The notes below the pieces were generated by a model that made no database searches, was not told the DNA's origin, and saw only the letters and a program-made list of their open reading frames with translations. Shown piece by piece: positions 33,088-42,747 of a stretch of 64,000 nt of DNA (its first letter is position 1; each line of letters opens with the position of its first letter). Made by a program: the position numbers and the translations under genes. This stretch comes from Seonamhaeicola sp. ML3 (GTDB lineage: Bacteria > Bacteroidota > Bacteroidia > Flavobacteriales > Flavobacteriaceae), in contig NZ_CP096884.1 in NCBI RefSeq assembly GCF_023273855.1, positions 682,001-746,000 on the forward strand. The letters are read 5' to 3'.

Positions 33088-33978
33088 TTAATAGGTCCAC
33101 ATATCTAATTCAAAATCTCGTATTTTATCCTTGATCCTTTCAGATTCGAGCAATTGCATTAATGAATTGTCTGAGACATATTCGCTAATGGCCCTATCGC
33201 CATGTACATTTTCCTCTTTATAAATAAAGCCGTGAAAACGTCTTGAGTTTAGGACATGATCAAAAGAGAACGGTAACGAACTATTGGCACTGTTAAAGGA
33301 TTTGGCCTCATGAAGCACTTCTCTCGCATCTGGAAAGAATACCCAAAATAATGGCACTAAATCTGGGTTATCTGTATCAATAAAGTTAACATCTGGTGCT
33401 ACAGGCGCAATTCCCAATAGTCTGTATTTCATTTCAGCTTGGCGTTTATCGAAATACCATAGCCCTTTAACACGGTATTCTACAATATCGGCTGCTGTTA
33501 TATCTCTTCTGTTTATGTACTCGGCAGATACCTCTTCTCCGGCGTTTAATTGCTCAATACCTAATTCGGTAGTATCAACTCTTACCAAGGCAGCTTCGAT
33601 ATCTTTGAGTGTACGTTTTGTAGAAAAATATGAATCATCATAAATGTTCTTTATTTTACCATTTTTAATGTTCTTCATAAGTACATCATACAAACAACGT
33701 CTGTCTTTACCAATGTTGTTGGTATCTATAGGGTAGTATAGCGGGAAGTTTACTCGCTCATCGAGAACTACACGCTCCCAAGTCATTTTTGCGAATAACA
33801 CATCTCTATCGTCTACATAACCATATTCTAAAGGCTTGTCGTTGTCTACAGCTTTTTGCTCTTCGGTTCTAACCCCAATTTCATCTGGGCTTTTAGCGTT
33901 TAAGATATTTGCCTGTGCAAACATACCTGAAGCTGTAAATACAGTTGCTACGGTTAATAAAAAACTTTTTAAATTCAT
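33088..33978 (-). CDS. gldN: Gliding motility / type IX secretion protein GldN
   Basis: A 296-residue periplasmic protein with a signal peptide (MNLKSFLLTVATVFTASGMFAQ). It has the GldN/PorN-type features DDRDVLFAKMTWERVVLDERVNFPLYYP, RRCLYDVLMKNI and VEYRVKGLWYFDKRQAEMKYRLLGIAPV. GldN and GldK form the ring-like periplasmic assembly of the type IX secretion machine associated with the outer membrane. It is last in gldK-L-M-N and follows gldM after 39 nt. Length is normal for the family. Confidence 0.96.
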   Translation of the reverse strand: MNLKSFLLTVATVFTASGMFAQANILNAKSPDEIGVRTEEQKAVDNDKPLEYGYVDDRDVLFAKMTWERVVLDERVNFPLYYPIDTNNIGKDRRCLYDVLMKNIKNGKIKNIYDDSYFSTKRTLKDIEAALVRVDTTELGIEQLNAGEEVSAEYINRRDITAADIVEYRVKGLWYFDKRQAEMKYRLLGIAPVAPDVNFIDTDNPDLVPLFWVFFPDAREVLHEAKSFNSANSSLPFSFDHVLNSRRFHGFIYKEENVHGDRAISEYVSDNSLMQLLESERIKDKIRDFELDMWTY

Positions 33979-34017
33979 TTTCTTTTCTTTTGTTTATTAG
34001 GTATTACCCTTATAATT

Positions 34018-35583
34018 CTAGTTTGTAAGCTCTATAGAAACTGGGGATACTTTTTTGATTTTCACACTAACACCAGAAGCCTTAGCCTGAATATCGAACA
34101 CTTGTACTATAGATCCACGTTTTGCTTTGCGTAATGCTGCTTTTGCTCTTGTATCTAACTTACTACCTTTTACAATTATTGTAGGTTGACCAGGAACTTT
34201 AAACTTAAATTCTGCGACACGTAATGGTAATTCGAAATCGAAATCATCGAATTTAGCACCAACGGTTGAGATTTCAAGCGCACTCTTTTGCATCTTAATT
34301 AAACCATCTTCACCTCTTACCGTACCAGTTGGTTTTGGTAAATCTTTGATTCTGAATTTAGCATTATCAGAAACTTTTTGACCATCAGGTAAAGTACCTG
34401 AAACATTGATAGTAATCTCTCTACCTGGAGCCTTAGTAACATCCATTACATATTTACTTCCGCCTGTTCTATTCAAATAGCTACCCGCATTGGCAACAAC
34501 CTTATTATCAGAAACTCCTGCAAATGAAATGGTCATTGGGTTTTTAACACCTCTATATACCACATTCATTTTATCAGCAGAAATTGTAGCCGAGTTTGGT
34601 TTAGGAACCGTAGCGAAAGTTTGACTTACAGGAACTTCTATCTCCTCACCATCTTGAGCAAATATTAATTTCCCTTCTATTTTATGCTCGCCAGCTCGAC
34701 CAGCTCCAACATTAAGTTTTACTTTACCATCCTCGATAGTATACTGTCCTTCTTTTAAAGGAGTACCATCTAAAGTTAGTTCAACTCTGTTTGGTTTTGT
34801 AGAGGCATCTTTTCTACCTAAAACGATTTCTCCATCAAACTTCTCTCCATTAAAGTATGCAGCTTTTGATGTTTCCATTAAGGTAGTATAGTTATTCATC
34901 GAAACCTCACCGGCTAATGTACCTTGTAACATTGCAGATAACACCTGAGACTCTGTAGTTTTGATATCTGCCTGTAGTTGTGTCATCTTAGTTAAAGAAG
35001 CCACTAAAGGAAATCCTTTGTAATGATAATCCAACCACTGTACTGGTCTTCCATCACGATTGATAACATCATCAGTATTGAAATTCTTTTGGACATCTTT
35101 TATGATACCTTCCATTCCGTTTTGTCCTTCGAGTACTTCTGCAACACCTTCACGAAAATCTTTCATTTGTTCTAAAAAATCAAGACCTTCATCTTTGATT
35201 ACATCCCCCTTGAAAAAGTTTTCATCTAGATAATCGCCTTTGTCCATGATTTCATAATCTGTAGGATCTTCTATTTTAGCAATCATCTTGCTTTTTAAGT
35301 CTTCAAGATAGTTGTCGAATTTTGTTGCTAAAAGATCTATCTGGTGCGCTTTAGCCTTTAAAGGCTTATACTTGTCAGGTTGATCGTTTGCCTTTTGATC
35401 TAAACTCGCTACAAATGCTTCATTTCTGGCTGTTGCTGCTTCGTTAGATTGCGTAAGCTTTTCGTTCATTAATCCGAAGGCGGATAGCACCTCCTTAGAC
35501 ATATTTAATGCTAACATCGCAATGAAGATTAAATACATCAGATTAATCATCTTCTGTCTTGGTGATAAATTATTTCCTGCCAT
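34018..35583 (-). CDS. gldM: Gliding motility / type IX secretion motor protein GldM
   Basis: A 521-residue protein. It begins MAGNNLSPRQKMINLMYLIFIAMLALNMSKEVL, giving a single transmembrane helix at about residues 12-33; the rest is a large periplasmic region of four domains ending in immunoglobulin-like strands. GldM pairs with GldL in the inner-membrane motor that drives type IX secretion and gliding with proton motive force. Lies 49 nt after gldL, with no sign of truncation. Confidence 0.97.
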   Translation of the reverse strand: MAGNNLSPRQKMINLMYLIFIAMLALNMSKEVLSAFGLMNEKLTQSNEAATARNEAFVASLDQKANDQPDKYKPLKAKAHQIDLLATKFDNYLEDLKSKMIAKIEDPTDYEIMDKGDYLDENFFKGDVIKDEGLDFLEQMKDFREGVAEVLEGQNGMEGIIKDVQKNFNTDDVINRDGRPVQWLDYHYKGFPLVASLTKMTQLQADIKTTESQVLSAMLQGTLAGEVSMNNYTTLMETSKAAYFNGEKFDGEIVLGRKDASTKPNRVELTLDGTPLKEGQYTIEDGKVKLNVGAGRAGEHKIEGKLIFAQDGEEIEVPVSQTFATVPKPNSATISADKMNVVYRGVKNPMTISFAGVSDNKVVANAGSYLNRTGGSKYVMDVTKAPGREITINVSGTLPDGQKVSDNAKFRIKDLPKPTGTVRGEDGLIKMQKSALEISTVGAKFDDFDFELPLRVAEFKFKVPGQPTIIVKGSKLDTRAKAALRKAKRGSIVQVFDIQAKASGVSVKIKKVSPVSIELTN

Positions 35584-35632
35584 TTCTAATTAGGTTTTTT
35601 GGTTAATCAATATAAATTTGGGTAACCCCTAA

Positions 35633-36271
35633 TTAGTCTTTGTTCATTGCAGATAACATTCCACCGTATACACCGTTTAATGAAGACAGGTTAGATGCTA
35701 AAGATTGCATTTGCTCTTTTAATTTGGCCGCATTTTCTACAGACTCCTCGTTAATTGAAGTTTGTTTGTTAATGCTTTCTAATTGTACTTTATACATACT
35801 GTTTAAAGATTCCATTTGAGCTGCTGCTAAAGATAACTCTTCACCATATTTTTTAGTGGCTTCGATAGAATCTACAGTAGATGACATGTTTTTTGCAGCA
35901 CCTTCAAAATTCTTGATGCTTTCCCCTAAGCTAGAAATAAGTTCCCCATCTATTTTAGCTTCTTTTAATAAACTGTCTAATTTTTGAGATAATAATCCTT
36001 GAGGATTTTCTTCTCTTTCTTTTGCTGCTGCTTGACCTCCTGCTAATTCTGGATATACCAAAGACCAATCTAACTCGTCGTCAACTGGTTCGAATGCAGA
36101 GATTGCAAATATGATAGCTTCGGTTACAAGACCTATAGTTAACATTACATTACCCGTTAGAGGTCCAATTTCAAAGTGTATGATTTTGAAAAGTGCTCCA
36201 ATAATTACAATTGATGCCCCTAACCCGTAAGCTAAATTCATAAACTTTTTGTTTGCTTTTGACTGTGCCAT
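35633..36271 (-). CDS. gldL: Gliding motility / type IX secretion motor protein GldL
   Basis: A 212-residue protein with two transmembrane helices (about 11-30 and 36-58: LGASIVIIGALFKIIHFEIG, GNVMLTIGLVTEAIIFAISAF) joined by a short loop holding the conserved Lys and the Glu in LVTEAI, implicated in proton use. A long cytoplasmic coiled-coil tail (about 100-205) follows. It forms the inner-membrane motor with GldM. It is second in the cluster, about 90 nt after gldK. Confidence 0.97.
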   Translation of the reverse strand: MAQSKANKKFMNLAYGLGASIVIIGALFKIIHFEIGPLTGNVMLTIGLVTEAIIFAISAFEPVDDELDWSLVYPELAGGQAAAKEREENPQGLLSQKLDSLLKEAKIDGELISSLGESIKNFEGAAKNMSSTVDSIEATKKYGEELSLAAAQMESLNSMYKVQLESINKQTSINEESVENAAKLKEQMQSLASNLSSLNGVYGGMLSAMNKD

Positions 36272-36362
36272 AATTTCTCGGTTTTTAAAAATTTAAGTAG
36301 GTTCTTTACTTAAGTAGGTTAATTAAATAGTATTTAAATTTGATTTGATTAATGTTCTTTTC

Positions 36363-37730
36363 TTATTTGCTACCGTTACTTGTTACTTTAGTTCCCATAT
36401 AATCCTGTACGGTTCTAAATCCAATATAACTTCTAGCTGAATCTGCATATTCGTAATCTCTTGAACTTACTTGTAAGAAGTAAGCAACATCTTTCCATGA
36501 GCCACCTCTAATAACTTTTCGTGTATTATCATCGTCGTTAACACTTGGGTTAATGGTTGAAGTATACTCGTAAGACGCAGGATCGTAAGATGCATTTACC
36601 CATTCTGCCACGTTACCGGCCATGTTATACAAATTGTAATCGTTTGGTTCGTAAGACTTAGCCTCTACAGTGTACAATGCCTGATCTGCAGCATAATCAC
36701 CTCTTACAGGTTTAAAGTTTGCCATAAAGCATCCTCTATCACTTTTAGTGTAAGGACCTCCCCAAGGGTAAGTAGCAGCTTGCAGACCGCCTCTGGCCGC
36801 ATACTCCCACTCTGCCTCTGATGGCAATCTAAATCTGTTTACCAAAGCGGCACCTTTTTTAGATTTTTGATATGAGTTCTTGTTAATGGTACGCCACTCA
36901 CAAAAGGCTTTAGCTTGTTTCCAGGTCACTCCTACTACAGGATAATCGCTGTAAGCATCATGCCAGAAATAATCATTGTGCATTGGCTCATTATAGGAAT
37001 AAGCGAAATCCCTGATCCAAACTGTAGTATCTGGATAGATTTCAACTTCGTCTTTCTTTATAACATCTTTTCTTGCTACACCTCTATTTTTGGCAGCCTC
37101 TTTAATGTCCATGTAGTTGTATTGGAACTTAAATTTCTTTACATCCCAAGTACGTTGTCCATTATAAGATTCTTCCATAGGCAAATACATCGTATCCATT
37201 ACTTCTGCGTAATACATATCTATATATTCTGAAGTATCGTAAACTAAATCGATGTCTTTATTAATTTTTCTTCCCTCGTAACCTGTTGGACCTAATCCTG
37301 TATAATTCTCGTACATATACTTCTCATATACAGACATATCGGTGGTATCTGCATCTTTAAATGCATATTCACCGATTGTTCCTTCATCTTCAGGTGTTAA
37401 TCCAACCTCATCGGCAAGAACCGCCAGCTTCATTCTTAGGATAGAGTCTCTAACCCAATGAACAAATTGACGATATTCACTATTAGTGATTTCGGTGGCA
37501 TCCATGTAAAAGGCTCTTACAGTAACCGTTTTAGCAGGAGCATCTTGCACACCAGCTAAATCGTCGTCGGCCTTACCCATTATAAATGCACCTCCTGGAA
37601 TAAGCTCCATCCCATAAGGTTTTTCAGGGTGCCATTTTTTACCTTTAACACCTACCAGTTCTCCTCTATCTTTAGAGCCGCAGCTGGTTAAAATTGTTAT
37701 TGCTAAGGTTAATAAAAAAATCTTCTTCAT
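36363..37730 (-). CDS. gldK: Gliding motility / type IX secretion lipoprotein GldK
   Basis: A 455-residue lipoprotein (signal MKKIFLLTLAITILTSC, lipid on Cys17) with a formylglycine-generating-enzyme-like fold: PGGAFIMGKADDD, YMDATEITNSEYRQFV, RLPSEAEWEYAARGG, NMAGNVAEWVNA, VIRGGSWKDVAYFLQVSSRD. It is the outer-membrane-linked partner of GldN in the type IX secretion ring. It is first of gldK-L-M-N; the enzyme-type active cysteines are not expected in GldK. Length fits the family. Confidence 0.97.
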   Translation of the reverse strand: MKKIFLLTLAITILTSCGSKDRGELVGVKGKKWHPEKPYGMELIPGGAFIMGKADDDLAGVQDAPAKTVTVRAFYMDATEITNSEYRQFVHWVRDSILRMKLAVLADEVGLTPEDEGTIGEYAFKDADTTDMSVYEKYMYENYTGLGPTGYEGRKINKDIDLVYDTSEYIDMYYAEVMDTMYLPMEESYNGQRTWDVKKFKFQYNYMDIKEAAKNRGVARKDVIKKDEVEIYPDTTVWIRDFAYSYNEPMHNDYFWHDAYSDYPVVGVTWKQAKAFCEWRTINKNSYQKSKKGAALVNRFRLPSEAEWEYAARGGLQAATYPWGGPYTKSDRGCFMANFKPVRGDYAADQALYTVEAKSYEPNDYNLYNMAGNVAEWVNASYDPASYEYTSTINPSVNDDDNTRKVIRGGSWKDVAYFLQVSSRDYEYADSARSYIGFRTVQDYMGTKVTSNGSK

Positions 37731-37891
37731 GTCTATAGTAAACTCGAGGTTAATTAATTAAGCTTCATTTTGAGGCGTAAACATATCTATATATTTTCGA
37801 AAAAACAACTTTTTAAACAAAAAAAATACGTTTCGTCGTTAAAAAATGTCGTTTCACCGATAAAATTTCCCGTTCAACCATACACTTTTAA

Positions 37892-39058
37892 CTACACGCT
37901 ATTCTTTCGTATGGCTTTGTACCAGCGCTCTGGCACCTTATTTTTACAGGCTTCCAAGTAATCTTCGTGCGTGCAAGGTAATAACGTATGTCTTTTTAAT
38001 TTATTATTGACTTCAGACAAAAATGGAATTTCAATCCACCATCGTCCTGTTTTATTGCTTTTGTAGAAAACCAATTCCTCGGTATCTACAAGTGTGATAT
38101 ACTTTTCGAAATAGCGTTCATCTGAAAAATCGTCGTCCTTAACTCTATAATTCACACCTTCTATAAAATACCAAAGCATTTGGGAGATTAACATAGACGT
38201 TATTTCATCATCATTAGAAGGCTTGTACTCATAAATACCAAAAGAGGACACCTTATTACTTATTCCTGCATATCGGGCAATGGCACAAATCTCCTTTCCG
38301 TCTAATCCATTCGGAGAAAATTTTTGTTTTGAACTGAGCTCTGAACCTTTAACAGATGTTAAATCTACGCTTACAATATTGGCATCTCTTAAAACTGGCT
38401 CTACCAATGCTATGTTATTTGAAACTTCCCCCAACCTGTAAGACTCGAAATAAAGGCTAGCCATTAAATCGATTTCCTCTTGGGAATTAAAGTAAGTTTG
38501 ATAACCAATGGTAGCATAATTAAAAAGATTATAAGGCTGTTCTAAGACCACTTTACCTATAAAGCTATTATTTTTGATGGGTTTAGACGAATCGCCTAAA
38601 TCGAACTTACTGTCTACATTAACTATGTTGACCATAGGGATTAAATCATCATAAGCCCTGTAATTTGCATAAGTAAGGTCTTGGGAACCCCCAATTATTA
38701 TAGGAATTATATCTTTTTTTACGAGTATGCTTATGGCTGTCTTTAATGCAAAATAAGTGTCTTCTACACTTTCTCCCTTGTGTATATCGCCCAAATCGGC
38801 CACTTGTGTGTTCCAACTTCCTGGAAAGAGCGCATAAAATGTTTTCCTTACCTCATCTAGATTAAACGTTGTACCAATGTAGTTTACATCGTTTCTATTT
38901 TCCAGAACACCAATTATAGCAATGGAAACACCTTCTAAATCGGGAATTCCATTTTGTTCGGTATGAATTTTAATTTTTCTTCCTAATGCTTGCGTGGCTA
39001 ATAACTCGTTATGGGCTAGCACTAAATCTGAGACAGGCGAAAGAAAACTAAAGTTCAT
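37892..39058 (-). CDS. Ureohydrolase (arginase/formimidoylglutamase)-like protein with altered metal site
   Basis: A 388-residue protein matching the arginase/formiminoglutamase fold over residues about 30-355. The three metal-binding motifs are changed: the usual GGDHS is IGGSQDLTYA, DAHxD is NVDSKFDLGD, and SxDxDxxDP is SVDLTSVKGSE, so the key histidines and one aspartate are missing. The later glutamate motif remains (GIYEYKP). Flavobacterial orthologs are commonly labelled formimidoylglutamase. I infer a non-catalytic or changed-function relative, perhaps structural. It lies between topA and gldK on the same strand. Confidence 0.75.
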   Translation of the reverse strand: MNFSFLSPVSDLVLAHNELLATQALGRKIKIHTEQNGIPDLEGVSIAIIGVLENRNDVNYIGTTFNLDEVRKTFYALFPGSWNTQVADLGDIHKGESVEDTYFALKTAISILVKKDIIPIIIGGSQDLTYANYRAYDDLIPMVNIVNVDSKFDLGDSSKPIKNNSFIGKVVLEQPYNLFNYATIGYQTYFNSQEEIDLMASLYFESYRLGEVSNNIALVEPVLRDANIVSVDLTSVKGSELSSKQKFSPNGLDGKEICAIARYAGISNKVSSFGIYEYKPSNDDEITSMLISQMLWYFIEGVNYRVKDDDFSDERYFEKYITLVDTEELVFYKSNKTGRWWIEIPFLSEVNNKLKRHTLLPCTHEDYLEACKNKVPERWYKAIRKNSV

Positions 39059-39219
39059 CTAAAAAATGGTAGTTGTTTTTTTGTAATGAATCACAAATAT
39101 CAATAGAATTAATGAGTATTTCATCAATTTAAAACTTAAAATATCGACGAAATACCATTTTTTTCTAAAAACTAAGACTTAAACCACACAAAAAAGTTTA
39201 AGACCACCTGAAAAATAAA

Positions 39220-41709
39220 CTATTTCTTTTTGGCAGTTGCCTTTTTTCGAGTTGTCTTTTTCTTTGGCGCGTTGGCCTCTATGATAGCCTTGGCCTCATC
39301 TAAAGTCATTTTGGAAACATCAACAGTTTTAGCTAATTCAACTTTAAGTTTTCCTTGAATTACATTGTGTCGTCCCCATCTTGCCTTTTCCACACGAATA
39401 CCTTCGGCCTCCCAATGGTGAATTAACTTATCTTTTTCTTTTTGAATTTTATCTTCAATCAATTCGACGATGTCTGAATCTGACAAGTTATCCCAATCAT
39501 ATTTCTTGTTCACGTTAATAAACATACTGTTCCATTTAATAAATGGCCCAAAACGTCCTTTACCCTTTTGAACTGGCAAGTCTTGATACACATAAATAGG
39601 AGCATCTGCTTTTTGCTTTTCTTTAATTAGAACAATAGCATCATCTAAATCGACACTTAGAGGGTCTGCACCTTTTGGTAGGGAGACAAATGTTTTTCCG
39701 AATTTTACATAGGGCCCAAAACGGCCGTTATTCACTTGAATTTCCTCACCTTCATATTCACCTAAACTTTTTGGAAGCTGAAATAAATCCATGGCCTCTT
39801 CAAAAGTAATTGTTGTTAATTGTTGGTCTGGAGTTAAACTCGCGAACAAGGGTTTTTCCTCTTCATCAACAGTCCCTATCTGTACCATAGGCCCAAATCG
39901 ACCTAAACGTACACTAACCTGTCTTCCCGTTTTTGGATCTACACCTAAAATACGTTCACCTGATTCTCTTTCGGCATTTTCTTTAACATCTTCTACCTTA
40001 GGATGAAAATCTTTCCAGAACGACTTCATCATTTTGGTCCAATCTTCTTCGCCCTCGGCAATACTATCGAAGTCTTCTTCTACTTTCGCTGTAAAATTGT
40101 AATCTAATATCTGGTCGAAATGATTCACCAAGAAATCGGTCACAATCATACCAATATCTGTAGGCACTAATTTTCCTTTATCGGACCCTACTTTTTCAGA
40201 AAGCTCTTTTTCGGTAACAGCGCCATTGGTTAATGTAAGTTGGGCATATTTTCGTTCTACACCTTCAACAGTACCTTTTTCGATATAATTTCTATTTTGA
40301 ATTGTTGAAATTGTTGGCGCGTAAGTAGACGGGCGCCCAATACCTAGCTCCTCGAGTTTCTTAACCAAAGATGCCTCGGTAAATCTTGCCGGCGGCCTTG
40401 TGTAACGCTCTGTTGCAGTTATGTAATTATTTAAGAGGCTTTCACCGGTTTTCATTGCCGGTAACATTCCTTCTTGTTCAACATCTTCATCGTCTGTCCC
40501 CTCTAAGTAGACTTTTAGGAAACCATCAAAAGTAATTACCTCACCATTTGCCGTAAAGGTTTCACTATGCGTTGAGGCACTAATCTTTACATTGGTTCGT
40601 TCTAATTGCGCCTCACTCATTTGAGAGGCAATGGCACGTTTCCAGATTAACTCGTACAAACGGGCTTGATCTCTGTCTATATTAACGGTGTGTCTTGAAA
40701 AATCGGTAGGACGAATGGCCTCGTGAGCCTCTTGAGCCCCTTTAGATTTTCCTGAATAATTTCTAGGTTTACTGTAATTGGAACCGTACGCCTCTTCGAT
40801 TTCTGCTTGAGCGCCTTGCCTAGCTTCATCAGATAAATTTGTACTATCTGTTCTCATATAAGTAATGAGACCGGCTTCGTAAAGACGCTGTGCCATGGTC
40901 ATGGTTTTACTTACAGAGAAATATAATTTACGTGAAGCCTCTTGCTGTAATGTCGATGTTGTAAACGGCGCAGCTGGTGATTTTTTAGCTGGCTTTTTTT
41001 GTAAATCGGCTACTTTGTAATTGGCGTCAACATTCGCTTTTAAGAATTGTTGCGCTTCTTCTTTCGTAGAAAAGTTCTTTGGCAGTTTTGCTTTAAAGGC
41101 TTGTCCGTTTTCATTTGAAAACTCGGCTACCACTCTGTAAGAAGGCACTGGTTTAAAATTGGTAATCTCACGCTCTTTTTCCACAATTAAACGCACTGAA
41201 ACCGATTGTACTCTACCCGCAGAGAGACCGCCTTTTACCTTTCGCCATAACACCGGAGATAATTCGTACCCAACGATTCTATCTAAAACACGACGGGCTT
41301 GTTGCGCATCTACCAAATCGTAATCTATGCCTCTTGGGTTTTCTATCGCTTTTTTTATGGCCGACTTAGTAATTTCATGAAAAACAATACGTCTTGTCTT
41401 TTCCTTGTCTAATTTTAAAGCCTCAGCTAAATGCCATGCAATTGCCTCTCCCTCGCGGTCTTCATCACTTGCTAACCATACCATTTCAGCTTTCTTGGCT
41501 AACTCTTTCAGTTTTTTTACAACCGCTTTTTTATCTTTAGATACTTCGTATTTTGGTTTGAAATCACCGTCTACATCAACCCCTAACTCCTTTGAAGGCA
41601 AGTCTGATATATGCCCAAAGCTAGACTCTACTTTAAAATCTTTTCCTAGAAATTTCTCAATGGTTTTTGCTTTTGCAGGTGACTCTACAATCACTAAATT
41701 CTTCGCCAT
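39220..41709 (-). CDS. topA: DNA topoisomerase I
   Basis: An 829-residue type IA topoisomerase. TOPRIM region at the start (LVIVESPAKAKTIEKFLG, then LASDEDREGEAIAWHL), the nucleophilic tyrosine in GLITYMRTDSTN, and the PSTYAPTIS and RPTDFSRH motifs. Instead of four-Cys zinc fingers, the C-terminus carries GRFGP-type topoisomerase repeats (GRFGPMVQIG, GRFGPYVKFG, GRFGPFIKW) and ends in a lysine-rich tail, as usual in Bacteroidota. It relaxes negative supercoils. A -7 box lies just upstream. Confidence 0.98.
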   Translation of the reverse strand: MAKNLVIVESPAKAKTIEKFLGKDFKVESSFGHISDLPSKELGVDVDGDFKPKYEVSKDKKAVVKKLKELAKKAEMVWLASDEDREGEAIAWHLAEALKLDKEKTRRIVFHEITKSAIKKAIENPRGIDYDLVDAQQARRVLDRIVGYELSPVLWRKVKGGLSAGRVQSVSVRLIVEKEREITNFKPVPSYRVVAEFSNENGQAFKAKLPKNFSTKEEAQQFLKANVDANYKVADLQKKPAKKSPAAPFTTSTLQQEASRKLYFSVSKTMTMAQRLYEAGLITYMRTDSTNLSDEARQGAQAEIEEAYGSNYSKPRNYSGKSKGAQEAHEAIRPTDFSRHTVNIDRDQARLYELIWKRAIASQMSEAQLERTNVKISASTHSETFTANGEVITFDGFLKVYLEGTDDEDVEQEGMLPAMKTGESLLNNYITATERYTRPPARFTEASLVKKLEELGIGRPSTYAPTISTIQNRNYIEKGTVEGVERKYAQLTLTNGAVTEKELSEKVGSDKGKLVPTDIGMIVTDFLVNHFDQILDYNFTAKVEEDFDSIAEGEEDWTKMMKSFWKDFHPKVEDVKENAERESGERILGVDPKTGRQVSVRLGRFGPMVQIGTVDEEEKPLFASLTPDQQLTTITFEEAMDLFQLPKSLGEYEGEEIQVNNGRFGPYVKFGKTFVSLPKGADPLSVDLDDAIVLIKEKQKADAPIYVYQDLPVQKGKGRFGPFIKWNSMFINVNKKYDWDNLSDSDIVELIEDKIQKEKDKLIHHWEAEGIRVEKARWGRHNVIQGKLKVELAKTVDVSKMTLDEAKAIIEANAPKKKTTRKKATAKKK

Positions 41710-41728
41710 ACATCCAATTTTGAAGCTA

Positions 41729-41736
41729 CAAATGTA
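41729..41736 (-). promoter_or_regulatory. -7 promoter box of topA
   Basis: TACATTTG on the minus strand matches TAnnTTTG, 20 nt before the topA start. A matching -33 element is not obvious. Confidence 0.5.
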
Positions 41737-41792
41737 TGTGAAAAAAAATTTATCTAGTGCATTTTAAAGTCTAACTGTTTAATAATTTTAAA

Positions 41793-41830
41793 AAAACGCC
41801 CGTATTTAACCTGGTAAATACGGGCGTTTT
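41793..41830 (-). terminator. Strong terminator after the 259-aa membrane protein gene
   Basis: AAAACGCCCGTATTTA and TAAATACGGGCGTTTT form a perfect 16-bp stem with a 6-base loop and a T-run on the minus side. It lies 19 nt beyond the stop of the membrane protein gene and may also block transcription from the other direction. Confidence 0.9.
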
Positions 41831-41848
41831 AAAATATTGTTAAAAAAT

Positions 41849-42628
41849 TTATTCTTCTATCAATCCTATTTCATCTATAGCGTTGGTTTCTTCAAAACCT
41901 ACAACTTCCTTATAAATTAAATAAATAGGATGATATACAAATGTTGCTGTAAATAAGACACCTATACCACAAGCTAAAAAACCGACTATTTGCGCTAAAA
42001 ATGAAGAAACAATGACCAATCCAAAAGTTAAAAACCATTTTTTATTCCCTAGTTTAAAACTTGCCTTAACGATTTCTCCAACACTTAAATCTGGGTTAAA
42101 AGCAAATATAACCGCAAAATAGGTTAAGGGAATCACCACATAAAACACAGGAAAATAGCACAATAAAGCTGCCAGTATAGATATCCCCACAGAAGCTAAC
42201 ATCAACATGAAAATCTTACTTAAATACTTTGCTTTGATAAAATAGAAGAAGTCTGATGCTGAAGTTTGCTCATTGTTATCCAACTTTTTCATAATTCTAT
42301 AAAAACCTGCATTTAACCCTAGTGAAATAGTTCCCAGCACCAAAATCCCTACAATCACAAAAAGCACGTAGAACAGAGATATACCTGCAATAAAATTTTC
42401 TACAGCACCATTATTATACCCTCCTTCTTGTTGAGCTAAAACAAGGCCTATTAAAGGAACGTAAAGCACAATTATTAATGGTAACATAACTATAAAGGTG
42501 AATAATTGAAGTAAAAATCCCTGAAGCCAAGTTTTCTTAAAAAGCTCGATAGATTCACTAAAAATATTACCAAAATCTAATGCCTTGGCGGCATTTATTT
42601 TTTCAATTAATGTGTTTACTGTATTCAT
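41849..42628 (-). CDS. Multi-pass membrane protein, unknown
   Basis: A 259-residue protein with about five long hydrophobic segments (near 35-68, 83-115, 145-182, 190-215 and 215-235). The opening AAKALDFGNIFSESIELFKKTWLQGF and later GEIVKASFKLGNKKWFLTFGL are features of the small DUF975/YciC-type membrane proteins of unknown function. It is flanked by terminators on both sides, so it is a single-gene unit. Confidence 0.7.
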   Translation of the reverse strand: MNTVNTLIEKINAAKALDFGNIFSESIELFKKTWLQGFLLQLFTFIVMLPLIIVLYVPLIGLVLAQQEGGYNNGAVENFIAGISLFYVLFVIVGILVLGTISLGLNAGFYRIMKKLDNNEQTSASDFFYFIKAKYLSKIFMLMLASVGISILAALLCYFPVFYVVIPLTYFAVIFAFNPDLSVGEIVKASFKLGNKKWFLTFGLVIVSSFLAQIVGFLACGIGVLFTATFVYHPIYLIYKEVVGFEETNAIDEIGLIEE

Positions 42629-42700
42629 TGTAAATGTTTTTGGTTAGTTTTTTACACTTTAAAAGTAACCGTTTTTTATTAATCGCTTTATCTTATAAAC

Positions 42701-42726
42701 AAAAAAATCTGCCCGTAGGCAGATTT
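42701..42726 (-). terminator. Terminator of the LVIVD-repeat lipoprotein gene
   Basis: AAATCTGCC, loop CGTA, GGCAGATTT: a 9-bp stem followed on the minus strand by a seven-T run, just after the stop at 42748. Confidence 0.85.
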
Positions 42727-42747
42727 ATAGTCAAAGTTTAGTTTAGC

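Noticed and set aside
39061-39166. Long inverted repeat between topA and the ureohydrolase-like gene (AAAAATGGTA / TACCATTTTT)
   Set aside because: The arms are short and A/T-rich with an 85-nt loop; chance cannot be excluded.
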